This document shows, piece by piece, positions 33,300 through 45,991 of a DNA stretch of 64,000 bases. The translations under genes were made by a program, and so were the position numbers. The stretch covers positions 372,001 through 436,000 of the forward strand of contig JAFKAC010000036.1 in NCBI GenBank assembly GCA_025766275.1. The letters are read 5' to 3'. The notes below the pieces were generated by a model. It was not told where the DNA came from and searched no databases. It saw nothing but the letters and a program-made list of their open reading frames with translations. The DNA is from Lactarius indigo. Its lineage: Eukaryota > Basidiomycota > Agaricomycetes > Russulales > Russulaceae. Positions within the stretch are counted from its first letter, which is position 1. Each line of letters begins with the position of its first letter.

Positions 33300-34160
33300 C
33301 TAGTAATGGTAGTGGTACTTGCAACTGTAGGGGTTGTTGCAAGCCATCCAGTGAAACTTGGGCCCAGGAACAAGGGCCACACGGTTTCTTGACTGGTGGT
33401 TCTTTGTCCTTTTCTTCAATTGGGTACTCCTTTTGACCCATCCTCCTCCTTCCTGGGATGCCTCATCCCAAATCTTTACTACCGCCGTCATAGCTAGACG
33501 CGATGCTAGCTTCTTCTGGCCACTTCTAGCTCTGGGCCACTTGCTCCAGTCCTTCCGGGACCACTTCTTCTTGCACTCTAACTCACCTGTCTTAGCCCAA
33601 AGGATCTCTTTCCACCACTCCCAAGAGGTGTTCCAATACCCCTCACTTGACCCCGAAGTGGCAGACTCTGCTGCACTCCCTTTGAGATCCGACTCATGAC
33701 TCCTCTCCCTGGGAATCAGTGTTGTCGTCACCTCGCTCACTGGCAAGGACTTTTGAGCTGGACTAGTAATGGAATGTGGGATGTGGTTTTGCTGGGTTGA
33801 GGAGTGGGACGGGCTGTGTGTGGCCTGCGAGACAAAGGTGAACCAAGGCTCCTTCTTGAATGGGGAGCTACGCTTGGCAAGTTGGGGAGGAAGAGTGTCA
33901 GCATTGTCAAGAATGATCCAGTCCTCATCTTCTTGAACAACCTCCTCAAACTCAGAGGTGCTCTGCATGCTGTCCATCTCCCCCTGGGCTTGGAGAGATG
34001 GAACCTTAAAGAGGTTACTGGTGGGGATAACAATAGAGAGGATAGGACACTGAGTGGTGTTGACAGTGGAGGGGGCAGAGTAGGCAGACATGATACAGGA
34101 GCAGATGGTGAGAAGCAAGAGCAGTTGAGAGGCAAATTTGTGAAAGAGGGGATGAGTCAT
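33300..34160 (-). CDS. 286-codon unidentified frame inside family F element
   Basis: Uninterrupted minus-strand frame lying between the F-family LTR and the B-family LTR. The N-terminus THPLFHKFASQLLLLLTICS has a hydrophobic stretch that could act as a signal or membrane anchor. It is followed by an N-x-T site, an acidic segment EFEEVVQEDEDWIILDNAD, Ser/Thr-rich sequence and a basic, Trp-rich part (WEWWKEILWAKTG). A PLFHKF motif recurs near 33260 in another frame. It may be the post-chromodomain tail of the F polyprotein (element A has SHPLFLRS after its chromodomain), cut by insertion of B, or an extra retroelement gene. No family is recognised. Confidence 0.4.
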   Translation of the reverse strand: MTHPLFHKFASQLLLLLTICSCIMSAYSAPSTVNTTQCPILSIVIPTSNLFKVPSLQAQGEMDSMQSTSEFEEVVQEDEDWIILDNADTLPPQLAKRSSPFKKEPWFTFVSQATHSPSHSSTQQNHIPHSITSPAQKSLPVSEVTTTLIPRERSHESDLKGSAAESATSGSSEGYWNTSWEWWKEILWAKTGELECKKKWSRKDWSKWPRARSGQKKLASRLAMTAVVKIWDEASQEGGGWVKRSTQLKKRTKNHQSRNRVALVPGPKFHWMACNNPYSCKYHYHY

Positions 34161-34168
34161 CCCATCTT

Positions 34169-34543
34169 TGTTATGATCCGACGCTTCGGACTTCAGTCAC
34201 AGTATGTCTCCACCCTGCCTTTCCCCTTCTGTACTATACTTTGTTACCAAAGGAGCTACTGTTACTAGTGGCGCTGTTTCTTTGTCCCGAAACTTCTGAT
34301 TGCCCCGTTTAGTCTCTTTGATACTGTGTGGACTTGTGTTCACATTGTTTGGAACCCTGCCCTATATAAACCTGTACTATAGACCGTAGGAAGCCAGACT
34401 TGGCTTCGTTTGCAATCTAGCAACCTTGCCTCAGTACTTTGGTGTGACTTCGCCTTATCCCTCTCTTCTTGTGCATCCCCTACCTCAGTCCCTAACCAGG
34501 ACACTTCGAAGTCTTTGCAGTTGAACTATATCAACGCGTTACA
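34169..34543 (-). repeat. 3' LTR of element B
   Basis: 375 bp, TGTTATGATCC...GCGTTACA on the plus strand, with a TATATAAAC box-like motif. It adjoins the chromodomain end of element B pol. The same junction is found in the second B copy at 22790/22791. No matching 5' LTR was found at the other end of B. Confidence 0.75.
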
Positions 34544-37500
34544 CCTGTTATACTCTGTGCACTAGCAAGATCAAGTGTAGAGAAGTGTTAGACACTTCGG
34601 ACGAGGAGTCCTGTATTACAGAGTAGTGCTGCACCTGGTGCCACACTTCTAGCACTCGTATTTCATAGCAATAAGACAACAGAGGTCTTTGCTTGATACT
34701 TGTGTGATTCAGAACCTTTAGAACCCACGCCCCTGCTAGGGCATAACAATCTTTCACATACACCCTTTTTATCTGTTTGCTCTTGCCTTTTGATCTCTGC
34801 TTGAAGTCTGCTATCATGTCATCAGCATGTAAATTTTCTTCTGGTTCCCACAAGTTGTTGCTTGTGGGATACCCCTTCCACTTGATTAGGTAGTGCATCT
34901 TGCACCCTCTGCCTTGTGGCTTTGCTTCTAGAATCTTTTTGACTTTGTATTTGGGTTCCCCTTGTATCATATCAGGCACTGGTCAGGTGTAGTTTGGTCC
35001 ATGGAGTTCCGTCTCCTTATATGGAATTAGGAGGTTGGCATGGAATATGTTATGGATCTTCCATTGCTGTGGTAGTTCCACTTGATACACCACATCTGAT
35101 AGTTTTCCCATTATCTTGAATGGCCCATATCTTTTTGGAGCTAGTTTTGCTGATGGATATATTGTTTTGATGTTTGTTCCTTTCAGCCAAACTTCTCCTT
35201 CCTTGTATGGCATAAACCTTGTTCTTTGGTGTTTCATTGCCATCACTTTTTGTGCCTTTTCTATATTTTCTTGCACTTCTGTTCTGATCTTCTCTAGCTC
35301 TTCCAGTCTTTCCACAACTGCATGCACATTGCTTTTGGTGGTCCAAGTCATCTTTGGTGTGTACCCCATTAGTAGATCAAAAGGGGACTTTCTTGTTGTT
35401 TCGCTTGGCCATTGGTTAGTTGCAAATTCTGCGAATGGAAGCCACCTGTGCCAGTTGTTTTGTTCTTTGTTACACCAGAACCAAAGATATTATTCTAGCC
35501 ATTGATTTGTTCATTCAGATTGACCATCTGTTTGAGGGTGATAGGCAGTGGATATGTTTTGTTTAATCCCCTAGTGCCTTGCACAATCCTGTGGCGTATC
35601 TTGACATAAGTCTTGTATCTTGATCTGAGATAATCTTCTTCAGTACCCCAAACCTTGGGTACACATGTCTTGCATACAACTCTGCTACTCCTTCTGCTGT
35701 AATTGTTTCTTTGCAAGGGATGAATATCGCCGCTTTGCTGCAATCGTGGTCTGTGATTGTGAGGATGGTGTCAAATCCTCCAGCTTCTGATAGTTTTGTG
35801 ATAAAATCTATTGTGACTGTCTGGAAGGGGAGTGTGTGTTCTGTTGTAATGGGAATTAGTCCCAATTTCTTGTGTGTTGTGTTTATCTTGTTCTCTTAAC
35901 ACTTGGCACATCCTTTGACATATTGCTTGATGTCATTCTTCATTCCTGGCCACCATATGTCTTTGCTTGCTATTTGGTAGGTGTTGGTGATTCCAGGGTG
36001 ACCAGCAGAGGGAGCATTGTGAAAAAGGGAAATTACCCCCTGCTTAAGATTGTTGTCTCTGGCAACAATAGTTCAGTTGTCCTTTCTCCATATAGGATCT
36101 TCTTTCATCAGCTGGAATGTTTTTGCCCACTTCTGTATTCTTTTGAGGCTTTCTTCCATTTGCTGATCATCTTCCACTTGTTCCATAATAGGTTGGAAAT
36201 CTTGTGGATTGACTCCATTGCGATAGCATTCCCACTCTCTTTAATTATTGGGGTTTGCTTCTTCGCTTCCTGCCACTTTGGCAAATACTTCTGGAGGCAA
36301 CACTACTAGTTGCCTATTGTCCTTTTCTCCTTGGTTGTAATCAGGTCTTCGTGAGAGGGCATCTGCCCTTCCATTCTTCTTGCTGGTGATGTGTACCAAT
36401 TCGAAGTCATAGTTCATAAGTTCTGTGTGCCATCTTGCCACTCTTCTGTTGTGATCTCCGGGGTTTTTCTAGTAGAGCAGATTGGTGTGATCAGTGTATA
36501 CTTTGACTTTATGTGCTGCCTGGTGTAAGTAGTGCCTCCAGTGCTTGAACATTTCGTGCAAGCCTAGTAATCTCCTTGTTGTAAACATCGTAGTTTCTCT
36601 GGGCTTCATTTAATGTTTTCAAGAAAAAGGCCACTGGGTGCGTCACATTTTTGTTGTCTTTTTGCATGAGTACTGCACTGATTGTGTAGTCTGAGGCTGT
36701 CAACTTCTACTTCGAATGGTTTTCTTTGATATGGCTGAAGTAATACTGGTTCGTCACATATTCGGCTTTTCAAGGTTTTGAAGGTGTCCTGTTCCTTTTG
36801 AGTCCATTGCCATTTGACCTCTTTCTTGAGTAGATTGTTCAATGGTTTAGCCATGTGTGAGAATCCTTTGAATGAACCTCCTGTAGAAGTTGCAGAATCC
36901 TAGGAATTGTTGTATTTCTTTGACTGTCTTAGGGGTTTTCCATTCCTGTACTCCTGCCACTTTGATTGGGTCCATGGTGACTGTGCCATCTTCCAGTATT
37001 ACTCCCAAGAATTCTATCTTCCTGACTTCAAACTGGCATTTTGACAGTTTGAGATATAGGTCCAGTTTTTCAAGCCTTTCCAACACCTGGCATACTAGTT
37101 TCCTATGTTCAGGTATGTTGTTGGGTGTTGCCACTAGTATGTCAGTCCATATAGATGATTACTTGTCCAGGTTGCCATGATATCTGCGAATTGAGTGTTC
37201 ATCATTCATTGAAATACTGCTGGGGTGTTTCGCAAACCTGAAAGGCATTACTGTTGGCTTGAAAAGTCCTATATTTGTCTTGAAGGTGGCTTTGTGTTTG
37301 TTGCCCTTCCCTAAACCGTATGTTGTTGTATCCAGTTTGTACGTCCATCTTCATTATAGAGCCTTGAATCCTGTACTTTATCCACAAGTTCTTGTATCAG
37401 GGGAAGGGGATATCTGTCTGGCACTGTATACAAGTTGATCTTCCTGTAATCCACCACTGGTCTTGATTTGCTGTCTTTCTTTCCTATGAAAAAGAAAGGG

Positions 37501-37686
37501 GATGCATATTGCGAGTGTGATGGTCTGATGTATCCTTTTTCCAGATTTTCTTGTATATATTCTTTGAGTTTCTTCTGGTCTTCAAGGGTCAAGGGATATA
37601 TCTTGCAGTCCAATATGGCAGGAGTGTCTTTTACCAGTTCGATAGCAATATCCCAAGGTTGATGTTTGGGAAATCACTTGGCCTGT
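34544..37686 (-). pseudogene. pol: Element B pol, 3' half (RT to chromodomain), decayed
   Basis: Minus-strand fragments in several frames. RT and RNase H: GYIRPSHSQYASPFFFIGKK (37550-37480), LCNFYRRFIQ-type motif near 36870, DALSRRPDYNQG near 36340. Integrase: TIDFITKLSEAGGFDTILTI (35810) and a DR/DQ-type core. Integrase tail: VWLKGTNIKTIYPSAKLAPK. Chromodomain: YLIKWKGYPTSNNLWEPEENL (34890-34830). Stops and frame changes are frequent and CpG is low, so the copy is old. It is cut at 37686 by insertion of element C and resumes at 53716; the target CCTGT is duplicated. Confidence 0.8.
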
Positions 37687-38239
37687 TGTAACGTCGTGAC
37701 GACGTTAGCTCGACTTGAGCTTGATGTGGCGATAACTACTTAGTGATGATCTCAATAACCCTCTCTTGAAGACACAGAGGTCCAAGTCTAAGTCCTAGTG
37801 AAAGCGCGGAGGCTCACTGAAAGGTTGCTTATGATCTCGTCACGAACGAAGTCAGACACCTTGCAATGACAGGATAACAAGACATGAGAAAGAGAGAAAG
37901 AGGAGAGAAACAAGTGACAATTCAAGAAGACCAAGATGGCATATCTTGGTCTTCACGAGACACTATAAATACAAGTCGAGCAGGCTTTGAAGTGCTGCTA
38001 TGAGTCACAGTAATGTAGCGTCCAACGTATCACAGAAACAACTCGAACCCTAATACTACTAGTACCAGTACTAGTGGTGTCAGTCATCAGTCAGCTATTG
38101 TATCTTATCACCTATCGCACTACCGCACTACCGTATCTCTGTAAGTAAGTCCGCGACTAATATACCTTACCACCGTAATCGCAACCGGTACAGTAAGGGT
38201 CCTCAGCCATATCGATCGCTACCAGTCCGAGACATAACA
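37687..38239 (-). repeat. 3' LTR of element C
   Basis: 553 bp, followed directly by TCACCCCCTTTTCAGC (the purine tract on the minus strand), the same junction that element A had before its solo-LTR insertion. Confidence 0.88.
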
Positions 38240-38283
38240 TCACCCCCTTTTCAGCATAAGACCCCGACTCACCGAAAGTCCCT

Positions 38284-38815
38284 TGTAATGTTTCGGACTG
38301 TTTCAGACTGATTATCGGGCGATGCGAGTCTTGTCCTTACTGTACCGGTTGTCACTACGGCGGTAAGGTATATTAGTGATGGACTTACTATACGGTGATA
38401 CGGTAGTGTGATAGGCGATACGGGTACGATAGCTGACTGATGACCGACGCCACTAGTACTGGTACTAGTAGTATTAGGGTTCGAGTTGTTTCTGCGATAC
38501 GTCGGACGCTACTATACTGTGACTCATAGCAGCGCTTCTAAGCCTGCTCGATATGTATTTAAGATTGCTTGTGAAGACCAAGACACGCCATCTTGGTCTT
38601 CTTGAATCGTCACTTGCTTCTTCTCACTTGCCTTTCCTTCCGCATATCGAACATCTGACTGGAATCATGACTAAAAGGATATAAGCTTGCCGGTGTACCT
38701 CCGCATATTCACTCAGGGCAAGGACTTGGACCTTCGCGTCTTCAAGACAGAATCATCGCTAAGTTGTTACCGCCTCATCGAGCTCAAGTCGAGCTAACAT
38801 CGTGACGGTGTTACA
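38284..38815 (-). repeat. Solo LTR (A-related) inside element C
   Basis: 532 bp, TGTAATG...GTTACA, inverted to the C LTR and flanked by the TSD TCCCT at 38279-38283 and 38816-38820. It removed the original C-terminal codons of C pol. Confidence 0.87.
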
Positions 38816-38820
38816 TCCCT

Positions 38821-41800
38821 TGCTGGCCAGTCGCGCTGTTCATCAGCAATGCATTCCAATGCCATGGCGCGCTCTAGGCAGTAGATGGAGTCCCTGCAGT
38901 CGTCCTGCACGCATTTGATCATGGCGTGAAGCTGACTCACCTGTGCACGAAGTCGATCCAGCTCATAGCTGGCCGTGTGGAAACGCGTGACCTCAGCCAT
39001 GAGCGACTCATCGTTAATACGATTGAGCGCGCGGTCGGTGATACAGTCTGCTTCGAAGACAACAAGGTCCTTGTGGGGGTACGTGGGGCAAAGGGCTGCC
39101 AATACATGCAGCTTGGCATAGAACGGCTTACCGTAAACATGTGGCGACCCTGGTATGACCCCCAGAATGATAGGGTCTGCCCCCCTGATGATTTGGACGT
39201 GTGATGCGTCCTGCTCTACTCCATCAGGTCCGGTGATGGGGTATCGAATATGATGGGGTCGTCTGTTTGCCCGGAACCCCTCAGGCGCAATAACGTGCGC
39301 GGGGTCGTCAGCAGCAGTGAATGGACGGTGGTCTGCGGCGCCCAGTACGCGCACACGTCCTTGATACATGGGGGACCTGTCGGTGTAGACGAGCCAGGGT
39401 GTGATGAGGGAATTATTAGGGTCGCTTTTCGTTTGAAGGAAGGCATGGCTCGCCAGGTAGTAATTGTCGTCGTCATGGCCAGCCTCAGCTGCCGCCATTG
39501 CTGCCGTCGCTCGCGCATCTCCCTCAGTCGGGCCACTGCGGAGTCGAGCTGTTCCTTCTGCCACTCCGCTGCCACTCTCCTCCACCCCTCCAGTTCGTAC
39601 TCCATCAGCGCTTGAACGCTGGTTGTTGCTTGGGAAAACTCCGCAAACGCCGATGAGGTCGTCGCTTGGGGGGATAGCGGTGATCGGTTCGCGTTCACCG
39701 CTCTCGTTTCGGAAGACGTGGACGATGGCGGAGTCATCATTGGGGGCAGTTGTCGGGTCGGGGAACCTGGTGATGATGTTGGTCCATTCTTGTGCGGTGA
39801 TGGGCCCCTCTGCTGGTGCAAGAGGTGTCCATGGCGTGAGCTGAGTGTTGGGTACTTCGGTGTCGTCGTCCTCAGCCAAGAGGGCATTGGCGTCTTGTGC
39901 GAGGGAGTCGAGGAGCATTGCCTGGGTGACATGTCGCAATGGGGAGGTAGGCATATGACGATGAGAAGTGGTAGAGCGGAGGAAGGAGAGATGACTTCCT
40001 TTGACTCTCATCCCACTGGTTTTAGCCTGTTGCCCGTGAGCCTTCATTTCCTGATATTGGCGAATCGCTTCCGGCGCGAAGACATCATCCTTATCGACCC
40101 ACTGATTCTCCACGTCCAAGTAGCCCTTCCATTTGATGAGATACTGAAGGCGCTTCTTTCTTCCAAAATGCTGAGCATCCAGAATGGCCTCAACCTTGTA
40201 TTCTTCTTCCCCATCGATTAGTTCTGGTGGCAGACGTGTGAAATTTTCGCCGTGAAGGGTAGTTTGTTTGTATGGGGTGAGAAGATCGATGTGGAACACT
40301 GGGTGGATGGTCCACTGCGTGGGAAGCTCTAGCCGGTAGTTGTATGGCGACATCACCTGTACAATGCAAAAGGGGCTGTGGCGTCACGCTGCTAATTTCG
40401 CCGTGGGTTGATTGGTTCGAAGGTGTTTCCCTTCTAACCATATGAGATCATTGACACGGAACTTGGGCGTATCTTTGTTGCGTATCCACGCTTCTTGTGC
40501 CTTTTTCATAAGGCGTTGGGCGTTTTCCCTAGCTTCTTTCAGCTGTGTCAGTCGCGTCGTCACTTGAGGGATGGGAGATGGCTTATCGGTCCAATCAGCT
40601 CGTGGATCATATCCCATCAAGAGCTGAAACGGTGACTGTTTCGTGTGTTCATGTGGCCAGTTATTGTGTGCGAATTCAGCGATTGGCAGGTAGGTGGTCC
40701 AGTTATCTTGACGCTCATTCACCCAGAAGTGCAGATACTGTTCCAACCACTGGTTAGTTCGTTCTGACTGTCCGTCGGTGCGCGGGTGATATGCTGTTGA
40801 TATGTTTTGTTGAATTCCCAGGATGCGACACACCTCCCGCGCGAACTTTGATGTAAAACGGGGGTCGCAGTCACTGATAATTTTGCACGGCAGTCCGAAG
40901 CGTTTGAACATGTGAGTGACGTACAGAGTTGCCATTCCTTCAGTGGTAATTTCCTTGTTGCATGGGATGAATATGGAGGCCTTGCTGCAATCGTGATCTG
41001 TGACAGTTAGTATACTGTTGTATCCTTGAGATGAGGGGAGTTTGGTGATGAAGTCTACCGCCACGGTGTCACGGTACCAACGGACCGTCCGTGACGCGTT
41101 CGAGTTCGGGCCCAAGACAAGGGCAAGGTAGAGTCGGAACTTGCTCAATGAGCAAGCTAAGTCGGTGAATCAAGGCTCAAGCTCAAGGCTATCGCTTGCG
41201 AGAGGGGAGTCGGACGTTTCAACGACAAGGCAGGACAAGGTTGGATTCAAAGGACTAAGAGTAGACAAGGTAACTACTTGTTTACTCTACAACTCTTATA
41301 GTCATACAATACTGGGGTTTTCGGGTCTGTTATCTAGGCCACATCAGCTAGCTGAGAGACGCGTAAGTGCTAGCGCAATTCTGATACAAGAAGGTGTTAT
41401 TCTGAGGCAATTGGGCAAGGGGTTTGGCATAATTGTGAGCCAGCGGTTGCGCTGGCGATTCGTGACTCGTGACAGGTGACTGTGATGTCACGTGATCGTG
41501 ACACACGGTGTGGAACGGCATGGCTTCCAGTATTGGCGTAATAGGATTCAGCGTGGCTCGTATCAGCCTTGTATTCACTTTGTTTCGTTGGCATTTGGCG
41601 CATCCTTGCACGTATTTGTACATGTCCTTCTGCAGTCTTGGCCACCAGTAATGTTGTTCCAGGATGCGTTGGGTTCTCGCAATCCCAGGGTGGCCATGTA
41701 TCGGCAGGTCGTGATGATCGTGTATCAGTACACGGTGCATTGATGCTGGTCCCGTTATTACGAACCTGCCATCTTTGTACCACTCTCCCTGTATTTTCTT

Positions 41801-43999
41801 GAGGTGGTGTGGGTCTACCCAGAGTTTGATTACCTCCTCATCTTGTTGATGGCGTGGTTGTAGTAGGTTTGGGTTCGCAACGAAGGTACGCATGGTGTTG
41901 AGGGTTCGTACGAAGACCTCCAGGGGTAGGACAACGACTTCGCTGTTGTCTTCGACCCCTTGGTTATAGTCCGGTCTTCGTGACAGGGCATCCGCTCTTC
42001 CGTTGTTCTTTCCTTTGATGTGGTGAATCTCGAAGTCGTATTCAGAGAGTTCGAGCACTTCCCTGGCGACCTGTCTACTAATCTTTTGCGGCGACTTCCA
42101 GTACTGCAGGTTTAGGTGATTGGAATAGATCTTGATTTTGTGAGGGGCTCCTGCGAGTAATGGTCTCCAATTTTGCAGGGCTTTGACTATGGCGAGTAAT
42201 TCCAAGTCGTAGATGTCATAATTTCTTTCGGCTTTGGAGAGCATTGCCGAGTAATAGCCTATGGGGTGTCTTTTACTGTCAGACTTCTTTTGTAGTAATA
42301 CGGCTCCCACCGTGTAGCCTGAGGCGTCGACCTCTAATTCAAACGGGTCTTGGAGAACGGGATGTGCCAGTACTGGCTCTTCGGTCACAAGGTGTTTGAG
42401 AGTGTTGAACGCCTTGTCTTCTTCTTCGGTCCATCGCCATTCTTCATCCTTTTGCGTTAGCTTGGTTAATGGTTTGGCGTGATTTGTGAAGCCGCAAATG
42501 AAAAGTCTGTAAAAGTTACAGAATCCTAAGAAGGACCTGACGTCCTTGACCTTCGTCGGCGTTGGCCAGTCTTTGATTCCTTGAACTTTTACAGGGTCCA
42601 TACGAGTTACCCTTCTTTCAAGGATTACCCCCAGGTAATCCATTCATGGCTGGTGGAACAAACATTTCTCGAGCTTGAAGTAAAGGTCGTGCTCTTCCGC
42701 GACTCGCAAGACATCTCGGACGGCGGAGGTGTGGGCATCTAAGTCATGATCGAAGTGAGTGGCAATGCCAATGTCATCCATGTAGACACATATCGTAGTC
42801 CCTAAGCGCTCATGCTTCGCGATCACATTGCGATAGATGTGGTTCATCATGGCCTGGAAGGTAGCTGGGGAGTTGGTGAGCCCGAAGAACATGACCGTTG
42901 GCTCGAAAAGACCGAATTTGGTCTTGAACACTGCTTTCTCTTGATCGCCGTCACGAATACATATATTATTGTAACCCCACCGGATGTCGAGTTTGGTGTA
43001 GATATGGGCGTTGCTGAGGTCGAGGATAAGGTCTTGGATTAGCGGCAATGGATACTGATTGCGGATAGTATGAGAATTGATGACCCGGTAGTCCTGTACT
43101 GGGCGTAGTTTTCCGTCCTTCTTTTTAATGAAGAAGAAAGAGGAGGCGTATGGGGAGATCGAGGGACGTAAGTACCCCTGTTTCAGCTTCTCCTCGAGGA
43201 ATTCCTTCAACTTGCCTTCTTCCTTTTGCATCATGGGGTATATCTTGCAGTTGATCGCTGTCAGCACGGTTGGTTTGAAGTCAATCACATGGTCCCACAG
43301 TCTGGCCGGGGGGAAGCGGTGTGAGGCCTGCTCGCTGAAGAGTTTGGTGAACGTGGCATAGACCAAGGGGAGTTCTACCGCCGTTTGCTGTTGTTTTGCC
43401 TGTACCGCAAGCTCCATCGAGGTGGTGGCTTTGATGAAGACCGCTTCCTCTGGATGCAGATCTTGCACAATTTCTTCCTTTTCGGCCACCGTAAGGGCTC
43501 GAATGGCGGTTGTTATGAGTAGTTCTTCAGTGGTAGCCAGTACCACCGGTTGCATATCGGGGTGCATTGTTGCCGTTGCCCAGCTGATGGTGGGTTCAAA
43601 GGCGCTTAACCATGGATAGCCTAGTACCATGTCTTTGCTTCCGAGGTCAGTTACCAGAAAGGTCATCCTTTTCACCTGTCCTTGTGTTTTCACTTCCAGG
43701 TTAATGTAATGAGTGATTAACCCAGCTTTGTTCTCCATGTTATCTATATTCCATATTTTGCAAGGTGTTTCTAGTGGTTGCACTGGGATACCCGCCCGGG
43801 CTGCCATACTAGGTCGAATAAAGTTGTCGGTCGCGCCAGAGTTGACCAGTGCATTGGTTTCAGTCATTTGGTAATTTGTTTTGACAGTCACTGGAATTCG
43901 CAGGGATCGATAGCGCGTTGTCACAATTACAGAATTACATTGTAAGGCCCTCACCCAGACTGATGGGTTTAGGTGTCCCGAAAACCCTCCTTTCCCCAC
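38821..43999 (-). pseudogene. pol: Element C pol, broken by TGA codons and a solo LTR
   Basis: Same domain order as element A pol. The protease catalytic motif reads LVNSGATDNF, with Asp replaced by Asn through a CpG transition. RT keeps YMDDIGIAT. TGA codons at 42644-42646 (CGA in element A) and 40384-40386 interrupt the frame, and the 437-bp solo LTR at 41067-41503 splits the integrase just before the catalytic core (FHTV / VDFITKLP). The chromodomain (YLIKWKGYLDVENQWV) and the extension with YGKPFYAKLHVLAAL remain. The last residues are replaced by the solo LTR at 38284-38815. Confidence 0.88.
41067..41503 (-). repeat. Solo LTR, D-related, in element C integrase
   Basis: 437 bp, TGTCACGGTACC...ATCGTGACA, flanked by the TSD CACGG (41062-41066 and 41504-41508). 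Its ends match the LTRs of element D, but the body is longer and diverged. Confidence 0.87.
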
Positions 44000-45637
44000 A
44001 AATCTTGGAGTATGAGGTCTTTTACCTCATCCGTGCTGTTGGCAACTTGCGTAAGCCATTCCTTTGCTTGTTCCCCCACCGTCTTCATGCTGGCTGCGTT
44101 GATTTGTGGTGTGGGTGTCGCGCTAACCAGGCAGCAATGGTTCGTATTGTGATACTGGTCCCGAGGGCCAGGCGGTCTCAGTCATTCTACTGCTGGATGG
44201 AGTGTTCTGCCACTGCCTCTGCTGTCATGGGTATGGGCAGTTTCGTGAGAGGTGTCCCGGAGCGTTACAGTTATAACAAAGGACATTCCTTAGGTCCCTT
44301 CGAGACCCTCCTCAGCCTCGTCCCCTAGCTCTGGGTCCTCCTCTGGGCAGGAACGGCAGCAGGGACCAGGTATGGGGTAGCTTGTTGAAATCGATGTCCT
44401 CCGACCCCGCGAGTCTCACTTTGGCGCAATCCGCCAACATGTCCATGGCCCACGGGTTTGTCTGTGGCAGGTTTTGCGGGAGTGCCCAGCCGGCGTTGCC
44501 GCTTTGCTTTTTTGGCTGGGTCGGTGTATTCTTGTATTCGTTGAGCCTTGCCTTGAGGTGTATGTAATTCTTTTGCCATTTGAGGACGGCCCTCTTCCAG
44601 TCATCGAATGTGACTCGATCGTCAAATTGGAACACATTTTTGAACAGTTCCTTGGGCAAACCCAATGTAAAAAGGTTGATGGTTTGCGGTTCGTTGAGCC
44701 GGTAGTGAGCCTTCCATGTGAGCTGCTCAAAATCATTGACGTACTTGTCAATGTCTTCTCCTGCCATTTTAAAGCCCTTCCGTAGTATGGCTTGCGCTTG
44801 CTCTCTTTCCAGCGTATTTTCGAATCGCTGGCTGAAGCCGTCGGCCACGGCTTCCCATAGTGCTCGAGTGTAGGGACTGATCCCTTGTTGTATTTGCCAG
44901 TTGAGCCAATTCAGGAAGGATAGAACCCATTCGCTGACTGCTCCGCCCTTTATGTAGGATAGAAACAGGAGGCATCTCCTGTAGTCGTTTCGCATGATGG
45001 GGGCATCCAAATTCATGCCCCAATAAACATGCCACTGTGTTAGAAATTGGTCCACTTTAAGTCTGTCTCCGTCAAAAATTGAAGGGGGCTCACCGGTGAG
45101 TTTTTCGCTGTGATGTCCTCCTCTTCCGGCATCCCCTCCACCTCCGCCTCCTCCACCACCTCCTTCTGGTGGTCTGATCGGTGGTCCTTGCGGTGGCTCG
45201 GTCCTTCGTAAGTCAAAGGGGACTCCTCCCCTGGGCGGCGGTGGTGGGTCGTAGCTTGGCCCTCCTATGCTGGGTGGTAGTTCTAGTGCTGGTGGTCTCT
45301 CAGATGGAGGGTCACCTCTGTCAGACCCTATGGCTCTGAATATGGCAGCGTCGTCAGCTGTCATTCGTCGCCCGGTTTCTGGATTGATTGGCATGAGTAT
45401 TTCTCTCGCTTCTGCTTGTATTATGCGCAATTCTTCAAGCGCGATTTCTTCCATTGCTTGCGTTATGGTTGCCATGATGGCTGGTGATCGGATATGAATC
45501 GGCTCTGGTTCCGTGATATGTGCGGACTCAGCTCGTTCAATTAGGAGATCTTGTATTGCTCCTCCACTACTCTCTGTTTGATTTGGCTGTCGTCCTTTGC
45601 TTTTGTTGTTGCTTCCTTCTTGGCTTTGTTCGTCCTC

Positions 45638-45980
45638 TATCACGGTACCAGCGGACCATTCGTGACGTGATCGAGTTCGAAAGCTTGGATTTTACGCAAG
45701 CGAAGTGTGCTAACTTGACCTGCTCAGGGGCACGCAAGTGAGAGGGGAATAGACTGGATTCAAGGACGAAGAGTAGACAAGGTATGTACTACTCTATGGC
45801 TACATCTTATATACTCGTACATACTGTGGTTTTTCGTGACTGTTTTCTGTTATGTTTCAAGCTCCTAATGAGCTGGCAGAGATACTTCATACGTGGCAGA
45901 GACAGCTGGCAAAAGATCAGTGCGTTGGCAATCGATTCGACGTGGCGAGCTCGTGACCGTGATGTCACATGGGCGTGACA
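45638..45980 (-). repeat. 3' LTR of element D
   Basis: 343 bp, direct repeat of 52424-52766. The outer tip reads TATCACGG instead of TGTCACGG. Confidence 0.9.
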
Positions 45981-45991
45981 TAGCCCCCCTT

